Source of the DNA: Acinetobacter gandensis
GTDB taxonomy: Bacteria > Pseudomonadota > Gammaproteobacteria > Pseudomonadales > Moraxellaceae
Assembly (NCBI RefSeq): GCF_001678755.1
Contig: NZ_LZDS01000003.1
Coordinates: 1-64,000 of the forward strand
Length of the DNA stretch: 64,000 bases
Direction: 5' to 3'
A model generated the notes under the pieces. The model worked only from the letters and a program-made list of their open reading frames with translations, had not been told where the DNA came from and ran no database searches. Each line of letters opens with the position of its first letter. Within the stretch, counting starts at the first letter, position 1. Made by a program: the position numbers and the translations under genes. This document shows positions 17,849-25,781 of the stretch, piece by piece.

Positions 17849-17863
17849 GCATATCTCGTGCCA
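17849..17863 (-). promoter_or_regulatory. Sigma-54-type promoter for narK-nirB-nasC-nasA-mobA
   Basis: On the minus strand it reads TGGCACG-AGAT-ATGC. GG and GC have the exact 12-base offset of -24/-12 promoters and only one consensus base differs (ATGC for TTGC). The predicted start is near 17837, just before ANTAR hairpin P1. Confidence 0.75.
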
Positions 17864-18000
17864 AATTTAATAAATAGCAAATATATAAGGTAATTTGCTT
17901 ATTCAATAATCTATCAAATTAAATTTATTCGACTGTAAAGATCAGATTCAATTCTGTCCCTTCATTCAGCCGCTCATTTATGTGCAGAATAAAGATGGCA

Positions 18001-18017
18001 TGCACCACGACAGTGCA
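18001..18017. promoter_or_regulatory. NtrC-binding site (near consensus)
   Basis: TGCACC-ACGAC-AGTGCA matches the NtrC palindrome TGCACC-N5-GGTGCA at all but one position. Its centre is about 170 bases upstream of the predicted narK start and about 113 upstream of the predicted nasT start. These are normal enhancer distances, so one site could serve both divergent sigma-54 promoters. Confidence 0.7.
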
Positions 18018-18095
18018 AATTGATTAGATATCAATGCCTGTCGTCCGTACACCCTCAATAAACTTAAAAAAATACAGGTTTATTCGTTTTGATTT

Positions 18096-18110
18096 TGGCA
18101 CTTAAATTGC
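18096..18110 (+). promoter_or_regulatory. Sigma-54-type promoter for nasT-nasS
   Basis: TGGCACT-TAAA-TTGC is a full match to the -24/-12 consensus with correct GG-to-GC spacing. The predicted start is near 18122, leaving about 38 bases of leader before the nasT ATG. Confidence 0.78.
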
Positions 18111-18159
18111 TTAAGCATATTTATACGTATTTGTTTTTTTGCTCTGCGCGAGCTTTCGC

Positions 18160-18747
18160 ATGCCAAAACTTAAAATTGCATTAATAGATGATGACCCAGA
18201 ACGTGCTGATTTCACCAAAGCCTCATTACTTCAGCACGACTTTGATGTCGTTGCTTGCCTGATGATTGACCATTTAAATATGGGGTATTTACAGCAAATT
18301 AAAGCTGATGTCATCTTATTAGATATGGATCATCCACACCGAGATATTATCGAAAGTTGTGTTTCTCAGTTTGACTTACCAACGGTACTTTTTACTAAAA
18401 ATTCGAGCCAAGATACGATCCGAAATGCTATCGATGCTGGAGTAACGGCTTATATTGTTGATGGTATAGATCCCACCCGTCTTAATAGCATTTTAGAAAT
18501 ATCGATTGAGCAATATAAAAAGCATAAAAAATTACTCAATGATTTGGCTGAAACCAAATGTAAATTGGCCGACCGTAAAGATATTGAAAAAGCCAAGGTG
18601 CTGTTAATTCAAATGCATGCATTAACAGAAGAACAAGCTTTTAGTTTATTACGTAAAAATGCCATGAGCCATCGTATGACCATGGGTGAAATGGCACGTC
18701 GATTACTCGATGCTCAAGCACTTTTACAATCACAATTTAAGGAATAA
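18160..18747 (+). CDS. nasT: NasT-type ANTAR response regulator (antiterminator)
   Basis: RNA-binding regulator of nitrate assimilation, 195 residues from ATG 18160. The N-terminus is a receiver-like domain (KIALIDDDPERADF, VILLDMDHPH), with an aspartate in the usual phospho-acceptor place. The last 60 residues are the ANTAR domain (the AKVLLIQMHALTEEQAF region, LLRKNAMSHRMTMGEMARRLLD), a three-helix bundle that binds paired hexaloop hairpins. A TTG at 18139 opens the frame, but the ATG gives the proper receiver start. It is divergent from the nitrate operon, whose leader carries a matching two-hairpin motif, and the next gene is its partner nasS. In the known NasS-NasT pair, nitrate releases NasT from NasS so that it can act on the leader; that this holds here is inference. 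Confidence 0.9.
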   Translation: MPKLKIALIDDDPERADFTKASLLQHDFDVVACLMIDHLNMGYLQQIKADVILLDMDHPHRDIIESCVSQFDLPTVLFTKNSSQDTIRNAIDAGVTAYIVDGIDPTRLNSILEISIEQYKKHKKLLNDLAETKCKLADRKDIEKAKVLLIQMHALTEEQAFSLLRKNAMSHRMTMGEMARRLLDAQALLQSQFKE

Positions 18748-18750
18748 GCC

Positions 18751-19731
18751 ATGTCTACTCTTGAAAAAACCGATCTACAGCTTGGCTATATTCCCCTACT
18801 CGACTGCGTCGCAATCCTATGGGCGAAACATCAAGGATATTTTGAACAACAAGGTCTCAATGTCGAATTGGTTAAAGAAGCCTCTTGGGCAAGTTTGAGA
18901 GATCGTCTTGCATTTGGCTTTTTAGATGCTGCACATTGCTTGTCGGCCATGTTACCAGCTGCTGCCTTAGGTGAAGATCAACTAGGTATACCCCTCCAAA
19001 CACCTCTTGTCCTCAGTACCAATCGGGCTTTTATCAGTTTGTCACAACAATTGTGCTATCAATTAAACATTAGTTCAGCGGATCGTCCCGCCCAATCTGC
19101 AGCAAAAATATTTGCAGCGATTCACTCTGGTCAAACGATTCACTTAGCTCACGTATTTAAGCATTCAATTCATCACTTTTGCTTACGTGAATGGTTGGCG
19201 CTTGCCAACGAAGCTGCTGCTAAAGCATTAACCTTACGTACCGTACCACCACCTTTTATGGTCGAATCACTCAACAATGGCATTATTGATGGATTTTGTG
19301 TCGGCGAGCCATGGAATACCCAAGGTGAGATTATGGGTATCAGTCAAATCATTGCGCAGAGTAGCGATATCATCCCCACAGTAGCCGATAAGGTACTAGC
19401 CGTGACTTCAAGATGGGCAGCGCAACATCCAAATACATTAAAGGCATTGTGTACAGCTATACAAAAAGCACAACAAGAATTAAAAAATCTTGAAGATTAT
19501 TCACAAGTTTGGGGCCTGCTCCAACACTATGAAATTATTCGTTTTGAATGCTCTGAACAAATCCATGTGCATAAATATGCGTCTATTCAAAATATTATTC
19601 GACACTTTATTGAAGACGATGGCACACCCAAAACTGAAGATATGCAATGGATTTTTACCCAAATGCAAAAATGGCTAGGGCTCAAATCAGAAGCTAACTT
19701 TGAAGAGCTTTGCAAGCAATGTATTGTTTAA
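18751..19731 (+). CDS. nasS: NasS-type cytoplasmic nitrate/nitrite sensor
   Basis: Periplasmic-binding-protein fold of the NrtA/CmpA family (LQLGYIPLLDCVAILWAKHQGYFEQQGL, FGFLDAAHCL, NGIIDGFCVGEPWNTQ), but the chain starts directly with the fold and has no signal peptide. This is the hallmark of NasS, which stays in the cytoplasm and holds NasT inactive when nitrate is absent. It is 326 residues long and starts three bases after the nasT stop, with AAGGA upstream, so the two are co-translated. In many genomes the order is nasS-nasT; here it is reversed. Confidence 0.88.
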   Translation: MSTLEKTDLQLGYIPLLDCVAILWAKHQGYFEQQGLNVELVKEASWASLRDRLAFGFLDAAHCLSAMLPAAALGEDQLGIPLQTPLVLSTNRAFISLSQQLCYQLNISSADRPAQSAAKIFAAIHSGQTIHLAHVFKHSIHHFCLREWLALANEAAAKALTLRTVPPPFMVESLNNGIIDGFCVGEPWNTQGEIMGISQIIAQSSDIIPTVADKVLAVTSRWAAQHPNTLKALCTAIQKAQQELKNLEDYSQVWGLLQHYEIIRFECSEQIHVHKYASIQNIIRHFIEDDGTPKTEDMQWIFTQMQKWLGLKSEANFEELCKQCIV

Positions 19732-19976
19732 AGACGCCAGTTTTTAGATTCAATTAATCACATTCTTGGTACTCAAAATCAAAGCAATAGCCAGAACAAA
19801 GCAACAATTCAATTTGAAAAATTACGCTTCACATGAAAAGTAAATTATAGAGCTATATACCTATTATCTATAGGGATTTAAGAAAGAATTAAAATGTTCA
19901 ATACATGGCTTTTCCACAAATTTTCTCCATAATTGTGCGCTACTCTTGCCGAAAATTACATTTGGATAACCAAATA
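19732..19976. other. Intergenic region nasS to TonB-dependent receptor
   Basis: AT-rich and non-coding. It holds a small dyad CCTAT-TATCT-ATAGG near 19860-19874. No Fur box or clear terminator is visible. Confidence 0.5.
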
Positions 19977-20074
19977 ATGCAAGGCGTGCGCACCCCATTA
20001 AAACTGACCACACACTGAGTTATGCCTTACTTACCCTGTCTACTTCAATTTGGGCAGCAGAAAATTCATCTACA

Positions 20075-22084
20075 TTGACTGAACAGCCACAAGCAGATGT
20101 TCAGCAAATGGAAGCTCTGACTTTTGAAGTGCGTTCAGCAGCAATCAAACCTAAAGATCCGGATATTAGCGCAGTCGCAAAAACTATTGTCACTCGTGAT
20201 GAAATGCTGAAATTCGGTGATCAGTCGATAAATGATGCACTACGTCGAGCAGCAGGTTTTCAACTCCCAGGTGCGGGAGGTGGACCGCGTGGAGGCCCAA
20301 GTGCTGGCGGCATGCGTTTTCGTGGTGGCGGTGCACCCGTATTTTTAATTAATGGTGAACCTGTTCAAGGCGGGCCGCGTGGTGGTATGTCTGTGGTCGA
20401 CAGCATCACCCCTGAAATGATTGAGCGTATTGAAATTACCAAGCAGCCAAGCGTCGCTCAGGCTTCAGTTGCATCTTCTGCAGTCATCAATATCATTTTA
20501 AAAGAGCCGCTCAATGACACCCGTTTGAGTGGTTCTGTCCGTGCAGGTTATGGTTTAACGCAGTCCAATACACGTGAAGAGGAACGCACAAATCTAAATT
20601 TCCAAATGGATGGTCGTGATGATACTTGGATCTATAGCTTATCAGGCAGTCAATCGTGGAATGATTCTGACACATTAACACGTACCCAAAATGCAACAGG
20701 TGAACAAACACAACGACGTATTACCAATCGTACTTCTCAAATGTTGACACCACGTGTTGAATATCAGCTCGATGATCAACAGAAATTAGTTGCCGAAGTC
20801 TTCTACCGTAACAATGAAAGTGAAGGTTCAAGCGGTTCTCAAGTACAAAAAGATAAAAATGACAGTATTCGTTTAAATACCCGTTATGAACGTAAAAATC
20901 AGGGTGATTCAGACAAAATTCGCTTATCGATAGAACAGCAACAAGAAACTGAATTAACCCGTTCAACGCGTCAGCAATCTTATATTGATGAACAAATTAA
21001 TGAATATGGTTTGGCTTATGATGGTGTACGTAAATTTGATGCGAAAAAGCAAATCAAGTTTGGTACAGATCTTCGATCAAGTGAGTTAGAAAGCAATATT
21101 GCCAACACTTTGGATGAACAAACTTATGCCGCTTATGTCGAAGGCAGTTGGCGATATACAGATAAGCAAACGTTAACACTGGGAGTACGTCAAGAATGGA
21201 TTGATCGCTCAGGCTTAGTGGATTATCAAGATAATCATTTAAGTCCTGTACTCGCACATCGTTATGATTTTAATGAGCAATGGTCATTACAAACCAACCT
21301 GAGTCAGGCCTTTAAAAGCCCTCGTAGCAATCAACTTATGCCAACTGTTTCTGTTTCTACGGATAGTGATGCAGGCAGCTTAAACAATCCTGACCGTGGT
21401 GGTAACCCATTCTTACGCCCTGAAAAGATCAATGCTTACGAAACCACATTGGGCTATAACACCCCTGCAGGCGGCGTGAACGTAACAGCGTATTACCGTG
21501 AAATCGAAGACTATATTGAAAAATCGATTTATAGTGAAAATGTGACAGGTCATTTATGTGGTACAGCTGATAGTGATAGCCGCTTTGTGGAACGCCCATA
21601 TAACCAAGACAGTGCGACGACTTATGGCGTAGAAATTGCGGGGCGCTACGCGTTGAAGCAAACCGATTCGGGGCATTCATTTATGCTAAACGCACAGCTT
21701 TCTACCGTGCGTGCAAAAATTGAAGAAGATAATGGTACAAAACGTCTAGCCAGTGATGTCGCACCATATTCTGCGAGTACAGGTATCTCCTATAACTACC
21801 AACCTTGGCGAATTGCTACAAGTGTCAATTTAAATTACACCCCAGAATACACCCGTGCACTCAGTAATGAGCCATACAACCGCACCAGTAATGAACGTGT
21901 AAATATGGATATAAGTTTCACCAAACGATTTGAACAAAATTGGTCTGCATCCGTAAATGCACGTAATATTTTAAGTAGCGATTACAAAGAAGTATTACGT
22001 GATCAACGCACTGGCGCGCTTTACCAATCACGTATAAATGAAGCGATTCCAAGCTTTATGTTCACCGTCGAAAAGAAATTTTAA
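20075..22084 (+). CDS. TonB-dependent outer-membrane receptor, signal peptide out of frame
   Basis: Ligand-gated porin of the TonB-dependent receptor family, ending in the terminal Phe typical of outer-membrane barrels (FTVEKKF). The plug domain is at about residues 30-150 and contains an unusual Gly/Arg-rich loop (GAGGGPRGGPSAGG, RFRGGGAPVFLINGEPV). The barrel fills the rest. The stated start is a TTG with no signal peptide after it. In the same frame, upstream codons from 19970 read a good signal peptide (RRAHPIKTDHTLSYALLTLS, then TSIWAAE), but no ATG or GTG precedes them before the stop at 19967. The nearest ATG, 19977, is one base out of phase and ends after 13 codons. A single-base indel near the 5' end is the simplest explanation. 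The substrate is unknown. Confidence 0.8.
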   Translation: MTEQPQADVQQMEALTFEVRSAAIKPKDPDISAVAKTIVTRDEMLKFGDQSINDALRRAAGFQLPGAGGGPRGGPSAGGMRFRGGGAPVFLINGEPVQGGPRGGMSVVDSITPEMIERIEITKQPSVAQASVASSAVINIILKEPLNDTRLSGSVRAGYGLTQSNTREEERTNLNFQMDGRDDTWIYSLSGSQSWNDSDTLTRTQNATGEQTQRRITNRTSQMLTPRVEYQLDDQQKLVAEVFYRNNESEGSSGSQVQKDKNDSIRLNTRYERKNQGDSDKIRLSIEQQQETELTRSTRQQSYIDEQINEYGLAYDGVRKFDAKKQIKFGTDLRSSELESNIANTLDEQTYAAYVEGSWRYTDKQTLTLGVRQEWIDRSGLVDYQDNHLSPVLAHRYDFNEQWSLQTNLSQAFKSPRSNQLMPTVSVSTDSDAGSLNNPDRGGNPFLRPEKINAYETTLGYNTPAGGVNVTAYYREIEDYIEKSIYSENVTGHLCGTADSDSRFVERPYNQDSATTYGVEIAGRYALKQTDSGHSFMLNAQLSTVRAKIEEDNGTKRLASDVAPYSASTGISYNYQPWRIATSVNLNYTPEYTRALSNEPYNRTSNERVNMDISFTKRFEQNWSASVNARNILSSDYKEVLRDQRTGALYQSRINEAIPSFMFTVEKKF

Positions 22085-22111
22085 AGTTGTCAAGGCGCAT
22101 AAATATGCTGC

Positions 22112-22145
22112 AAAAAAGCCGATACATTTGTGTCGGCTTTTTTTC
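22112..22145 (+). terminator. Intrinsic terminator after the TonB-dependent receptor
   Basis: The stem AGCCGA...TCGGCT is extended by further pairing around a loop ATTT and followed by seven T. The A-run on the left makes it plausible for the convergent minus-strand gene as well. Confidence 0.85.
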
Positions 22146-22181
22146 TATTTAACATTTATTCTCTTATTTCTAAGCGAAGCG

Positions 22182-22457
22182 TTATTTTTCAATTTCTTTG
22201 AGTAATTTGGCTATTTTTAAAGTATGTTCTTTACGTCCAGTTTTTTCTAAAACTTTCAGTTCAATCCACCATAAATATTCAAAAATTTCTGATTCACTTG
22301 AATTGTCGCGTATCAATTTAAAGATATTCGGCAAGTAATCATCATATTCATCACGCATTGAAGGCATTCTTCGAATACCCAATGGATCCCATTCCTTCAA
22401 CAATATGTTGTGTATCGCATGCAATAATTTTGCATCGGGATTTGATTTTAAGTCCAT
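22182..22457 (-). CDS. DUF1871-like small protein
   Basis: A 91-residue, charged, helical protein of unknown function. The segment ILLKEWDPLGI, followed by DEYDDYL, resembles the DUF1871 family. The same signature (ILLNNWDPIGI, DEYDSYL) occurs in the protein at 48435-48734, so the two are paralogues. No signal peptide or membrane segment. It is alone between convergent transcription units. Such proteins often sit near toxin or polymorphic effector loci and could act as immunity proteins, but that is only a suggestion. Confidence 0.65.
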   Translation of the reverse strand: MDLKSNPDAKLLHAIHNILLKEWDPLGIRRMPSMRDEYDDYLPNIFKLIRDNSSESEIFEYLWWIELKVLEKTGRKEHTLKIAKLLKEIEK

Positions 22458-22738
22458 ATAATTTCCCTGGCATATATTTTTTTACTTTAAAAATCTTTTA
22501 TATGGGATTTTTTTATAGTTCAGAAAAAATTTATCTGTAGATTTCTGAAGTTTTCATCATACGCATCTAATAAGCGATTTCCATTGATTTTAAAAAAATA
22601 TTTCCAACTACGCCATTTCTCAAATGACGAATCATGGTCTTTTTCGCATACTTTCATTGTCTTTTTACGGTAGAACACTTCCCTTTTTTATATTTCACGT
22701 TACATTCTTATTTCGTCCACTTGATTCTGTATCCGCAT
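22458..22738. other. Intergenic region, divergent promoters
   Basis: AT-rich gap between two divergent genes. No regulatory motif recognised. The open frame running into the next gene from 22634 is hydrophobic and lacks a ribosome site, so it is treated as untranslated. Confidence 0.4.
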
Positions 22739-23449
22739 ATGCACACTGCTCTTCCCGATACTATTTATGCAATTCAACACCTTGCTTTTGAAGACCTCGG
22801 CTCACTTGAAGATACATTTTATCAAATGGGCTATCGGGTACGGTATTTTGAAGCAGGTATTGATGACTTAAGCAAAGCCCTAGAATACAAAGGTCTCACT
22901 ATTATTCTTGGCGGCCCAATTGGCGTTTATGAAACTGAAGATTATCCATTCTTACAACAAGAAATTGACTTACTAAAAGTACGTTTAGAAAATAATTTAC
23001 CGACCTTAGGTATATGTTTAGGTGCTCAACTCATTGCACATGCACTTGGCGCAAAAGTCTATGCAGGACACGCCAAAGAAATCGGTTGGTCTCCACTCGA
23101 TATTAAAGCCACACCCAACAATCCACTTGCTGTATTAGCAGATCATGCTGTACTGCACTGGCATGGCGATACCTTCGAACTTCCCTCACAAGCCACCTTA
23201 TTAGCAAGTTCGGCTATTTATCCAAATCAAGCGTTCAGTGTTGGAAATAATATTTTAGCCTTACAATTCCATATTGAAGCTGAAGCTCATACGATGGAGA
23301 AATGGTTAATAGGTCATACTTGTGAATTACGTAAAGCAGACATTCATATTCCTAGCTTACGAAGAGATAATCAACAATATGCTGTGGCACTTGAAATGGT
23401 TGCTTCACGTGTCATTCAAAATTTTATTGGACAACTCAAGTACCAATAA
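22739..23449 (+). CDS. Class I glutamine amidotransferase
   Basis: Stand-alone GATase1 domain of 236 residues. The nucleophile elbow GICLGAQLIAHALG carries the catalytic Cys, and FHIEAE near residue 178 provides the His-Glu pair. LHWHGDTFELP is the typical substrate-side motif of the GMP-synthase-like subgroup (YfeJ type). A GMP synthase ATPase domain is absent, so it is not GuaA. ATG 22739 was chosen because upstream codons encode a non-homologous hydrophobic stretch. The acceptor substrate cannot be told. It is followed on the same strand by a LysE exporter 65 bases away. Confidence 0.85.
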   Translation: MHTALPDTIYAIQHLAFEDLGSLEDTFYQMGYRVRYFEAGIDDLSKALEYKGLTIILGGPIGVYETEDYPFLQQEIDLLKVRLENNLPTLGICLGAQLIAHALGAKVYAGHAKEIGWSPLDIKATPNNPLAVLADHAVLHWHGDTFELPSQATLLASSAIYPNQAFSVGNNILALQFHIEAEAHTMEKWLIGHTCELRKADIHIPSLRRDNQQYAVALEMVASRVIQNFIGQLKYQ

Positions 23450-23514
23450 GCGCTGTTATTTTCTATAGCTATGCCGTATAAAGATGAAATTTACCGCATA
23501 CTCATATCTCATAA

Positions 23515-24144
23515 ATGACATCTTTACTCAGCATTGCTCTCATTCATTTCTTTGCTTTGATTAGCCCAGGCCCTGACTTCTTTTTTGTTACCCAAAGTGC
23601 AATTCGTCAATCTCGCACGCATGCTCTATGCGCTGCCTTAGGTGTCTCTTTAAGTATTCTCGTTTGGTCAATTTGTGCAATTAGTGGATTGCATTTCTTA
23701 TTCCAGAAAATTGCTTGGTTACAACAAGTACTCATGATTTTAGGTGGTTTGTATCTGCTTTATTTAGGGACACAATTACTTAAATCTGCTTTTGCAACCA
23801 AGGAAACCACCGCTACAGCAACCGAACTGAAGAAAACTACAAGCAAATCACATAAAAAATTGCTCTTACAGGGCTTCTTTACCAACATGGCAAATCCCAA
23901 AGCCTTGGTTTATTTCAGTAGTGTTTTTTCTATTGCCATTAGTACCGATGTTAGCCTTTTACAACAAAGTTCATTATTGGCTTTAGTATTTGTTGAAAGT
24001 CTAATTTGGTTTGCGGTTGTCGCTCTAGTCTTTTCTGCTCCAAAAATGACGGGCTATTATCAAAAGTTTAGCCAAAAAATCGATGCGATAACGGGCGGAA
24101 TTTTTATTAGTTTTGGCTGTCTACTTATATTAAATCGTGACTAG
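23515..24144 (+). CDS. LysE/RhtB-family exporter
   Basis: Inner-membrane amino-acid exporter of 209 residues with about six hydrophobic segments. The N-terminus ALIHFFALISPGPDFFFV is the classical LysE/RhtB signature (SPGPD), and NMANPKALVYF marks the second half. Likely substrates are homoserine, threonine or a related amino acid; nothing in the sequence narrows this. It probably shares a transcript with the amidotransferase upstream and ends at a hairpin shared with the convergent yceI gene. Confidence 0.87.
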   Translation: MTSLLSIALIHFFALISPGPDFFFVTQSAIRQSRTHALCAALGVSLSILVWSICAISGLHFLFQKIAWLQQVLMILGGLYLLYLGTQLLKSAFATKETTATATELKKTTSKSHKKLLLQGFFTNMANPKALVYFSSVFSIAISTDVSLLQQSSLLALVFVESLIWFAVVALVFSAPKMTGYYQKFSQKIDAITGGIFISFGCLLILNRD

Positions 24145-24182
24145 TCACATTCAGTGCGAATATCTATAGAGCCACATCCATA

Positions 24183-24212
24183 AAAAAAGCACCCAATTGG
24201 GTGCTTTATTAT
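24183..24212. terminator. Bidirectional terminator between LysE and YceI genes
   Basis: Stem AAGCACCC/GGGTGCTT with loop AATT, with an A-run on the left and a T-rich stretch on the right, so it can serve both convergent genes. Confidence 0.85.
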
Positions 24213-24237
24213 TTTTAGCTGAGGGAGTTGCTAAAAA

Positions 24238-24834
24238 TTATTTTACAGCTGGTTGTGCAGCTGGCACTGATGCTTCAGTCGTAATGTTCACAGTGATTTT
24301 ATCACCAACATTTGGTACGTAAGCACCTACACCAAATGCTGAACGATCAAACGAAGTTGTTGCATTAAAACCAACGGTTTCTGCTTTTGTCATCGGATGA
24401 ACAGCTTGCTTGTTTAACACAGCATCCAATACCACTGGTTTAGTCACATTCTTAACAGTTAAGTTACCTGTGATTTTGTATTTATTCTTGCTGATTGCTT
24501 GTACTTTTGTACTTTTAAATGTGATATTTGGATATTTTTCTGCGTCAAAAAAATCTGCAGTTTTTAAATGATCATCTAACGCTTTCACGTTGGTATTTAA
24601 GCTTGCAAGTGGAATCGTTACATTTACAGATGAATTTGCAGGTTTTGCATTATCAACATTGATTGTGCCTTGAATGTCGCTAAAGTTCGCAGAAGGCGTT
24701 GAGAAACCGAAATGATTCCAAGTAAATACAGTTGCTGTATGCGTTGGGTCAATTTGATATGTGACAGGCTTAGCCATTGAAACAGTCGCTGCTGACACTA
24801 CCGCCAGACCTAATGTTAATACTTTGAAGTTCAT
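24238..24834 (-). CDS. YceI-family periplasmic protein
   Basis: A secreted lipocalin-like protein of 198 residues. A cleavable signal peptide ends near SMA-KP. The YceI pattern follows: TYQIDPTHTATVFTWNHFGFS, HLKTADFFDAEKYPNITFKST and FNATTSFDRSAFGVG. Members bind isoprenoid or other hydrophobic molecules in the periplasm; the ligand here is unknown. It stands alone with its own long upstream region. The C-terminus is Ala/Pro-rich. Confidence 0.9.
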   Translation of the reverse strand: MNFKVLTLGLAVVSAATVSMAKPVTYQIDPTHTATVFTWNHFGFSTPSANFSDIQGTINVDNAKPANSSVNVTIPLASLNTNVKALDDHLKTADFFDAEKYPNITFKSTKVQAISKNKYKITGNLTVKNVTKPVVLDAVLNKQAVHPMTKAETVGFNATTSFDRSAFGVGAYVPNVGDKITVNITTEASVPAAQPAVK

Positions 24835-25192
24835 GTTCTTATCTCGCTTTAGAATACTGATTAGTCTATAGAATTTTAAACTGAAAACACTGTTAAAGAT
24901 AAAACGATATGTTGCATCTTTAGAACGATAGATTTGTAAACCCTAAGTGTTTACCGCATTCCGCGCGCTCAATTGTTTGAGCTATTTGGCCTATAAGCAC
25001 ACTAATCTACAAGACAGATTTACCATTTTCAAACACTTTAAATCAAACTAATTGCAACAATCTAAAGATATAACAATTATTTGGCATATATTTTCCTAAT
25101 TTTAGGATACTATTGCTTATAATAAGCTCTTTTCTCCTTATTTATAATGACTAAAATAATTTCTTCATCTGTATAAATAAAGTTGAATTGTT
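24835..25192. other. Divergent intergenic region yceI / SnoaL-like gene
   Basis: 358 bases, AT-rich, carrying promoters for both flanking genes. A short dyad CTCAA-TTGT-TTGAG lies near 24969-24982. No recognised operator. Confidence 0.4.
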
Positions 25193-25714
25193 ATGTCAGA
25201 AAATTTACAAGCAATTGAAAAAGCAATCAGCACAAAACAACCTAAAGATGTTGTATTGGCCTTTTTACTTAACACCTCAAAAGAATTAGTTGCCAATGCT
25301 GCAGAAAAACTGGTCGCAGAAGATGCAATTTATACCTCTCTAAATTTTAACAGCCCTGAACTTAAACAAATTGAACCATGGGCAGGTACTTCAACTGGCC
25401 GTGAAGTTTATGTATATACCTTCTCAAATGTTGGCACCTATTGGAATGTTGACGATTTTCAAGTTACAGATCTAATTGGTGAAGGCGAAACTGTGGCCGT
25501 ATTTGGTAAATTTACCTATACCTCTGTCATTGCCAAAAACACCTTCACATCTCCGTTTGCAATTAAAGCTACGGTAAAAGATGGCCTAATTACGTATTTT
25601 CAATTCTTAGAAGATACTTATGCTTCTGCCGCTTCATTCCGTGTTGAAGGTGAATGGACCATTCAACAAGATGCAGATAATTCAAAACGCTTTAATGTTT
25701 CAGCAAACTCATAA
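25193..25714 (+). CDS. SnoaL/NTF2-like protein
   Basis: A 173-residue soluble protein with the cone-shaped NTF2/ketosteroid-isomerase pattern: N-terminal helices (AIEKAISTKQPKDVVLAF), a helix with LVAEDAIYTSLNF, then a long beta-sheet (VYVYTFSNVGTYWNVDDFQV, VAVFGKFTYTS, FAIKATVKDGLITYFQFLED). Proteins of this shape are enzymes or binding proteins with very different ligands. No catalytic set is obvious and no operon partner is present. A terminator follows closely. Confidence 0.7.
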   Translation: MSENLQAIEKAISTKQPKDVVLAFLLNTSKELVANAAEKLVAEDAIYTSLNFNSPELKQIEPWAGTSTGREVYVYTFSNVGTYWNVDDFQVTDLIGEGETVAVFGKFTYTSVIAKNTFTSPFAIKATVKDGLITYFQFLEDTYASAASFRVEGEWTIQQDADNSKRFNVSANS

Positions 25715-25735
25715 TATTGAAGCTATAGAATTGAT

Positions 25736-25766
25736 AAAGCCCTTACATTCGGGGCTTTATTTTTTG
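25736..25766 (+). terminator. Intrinsic terminator
   Basis: Stem AAAGCCC/GGGCTTT followed by ATTTTTT, between two convergent genes. Confidence 0.8.
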
Positions 25767-25781
25767 GGTATCTAAATCGCA

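Noticed and set aside
22634..22738. N-terminal extension of the glutamine amidotransferase
   Set aside because: Hydrophobic, no ribosome site, and the GATase fold begins right after ATG 22739.
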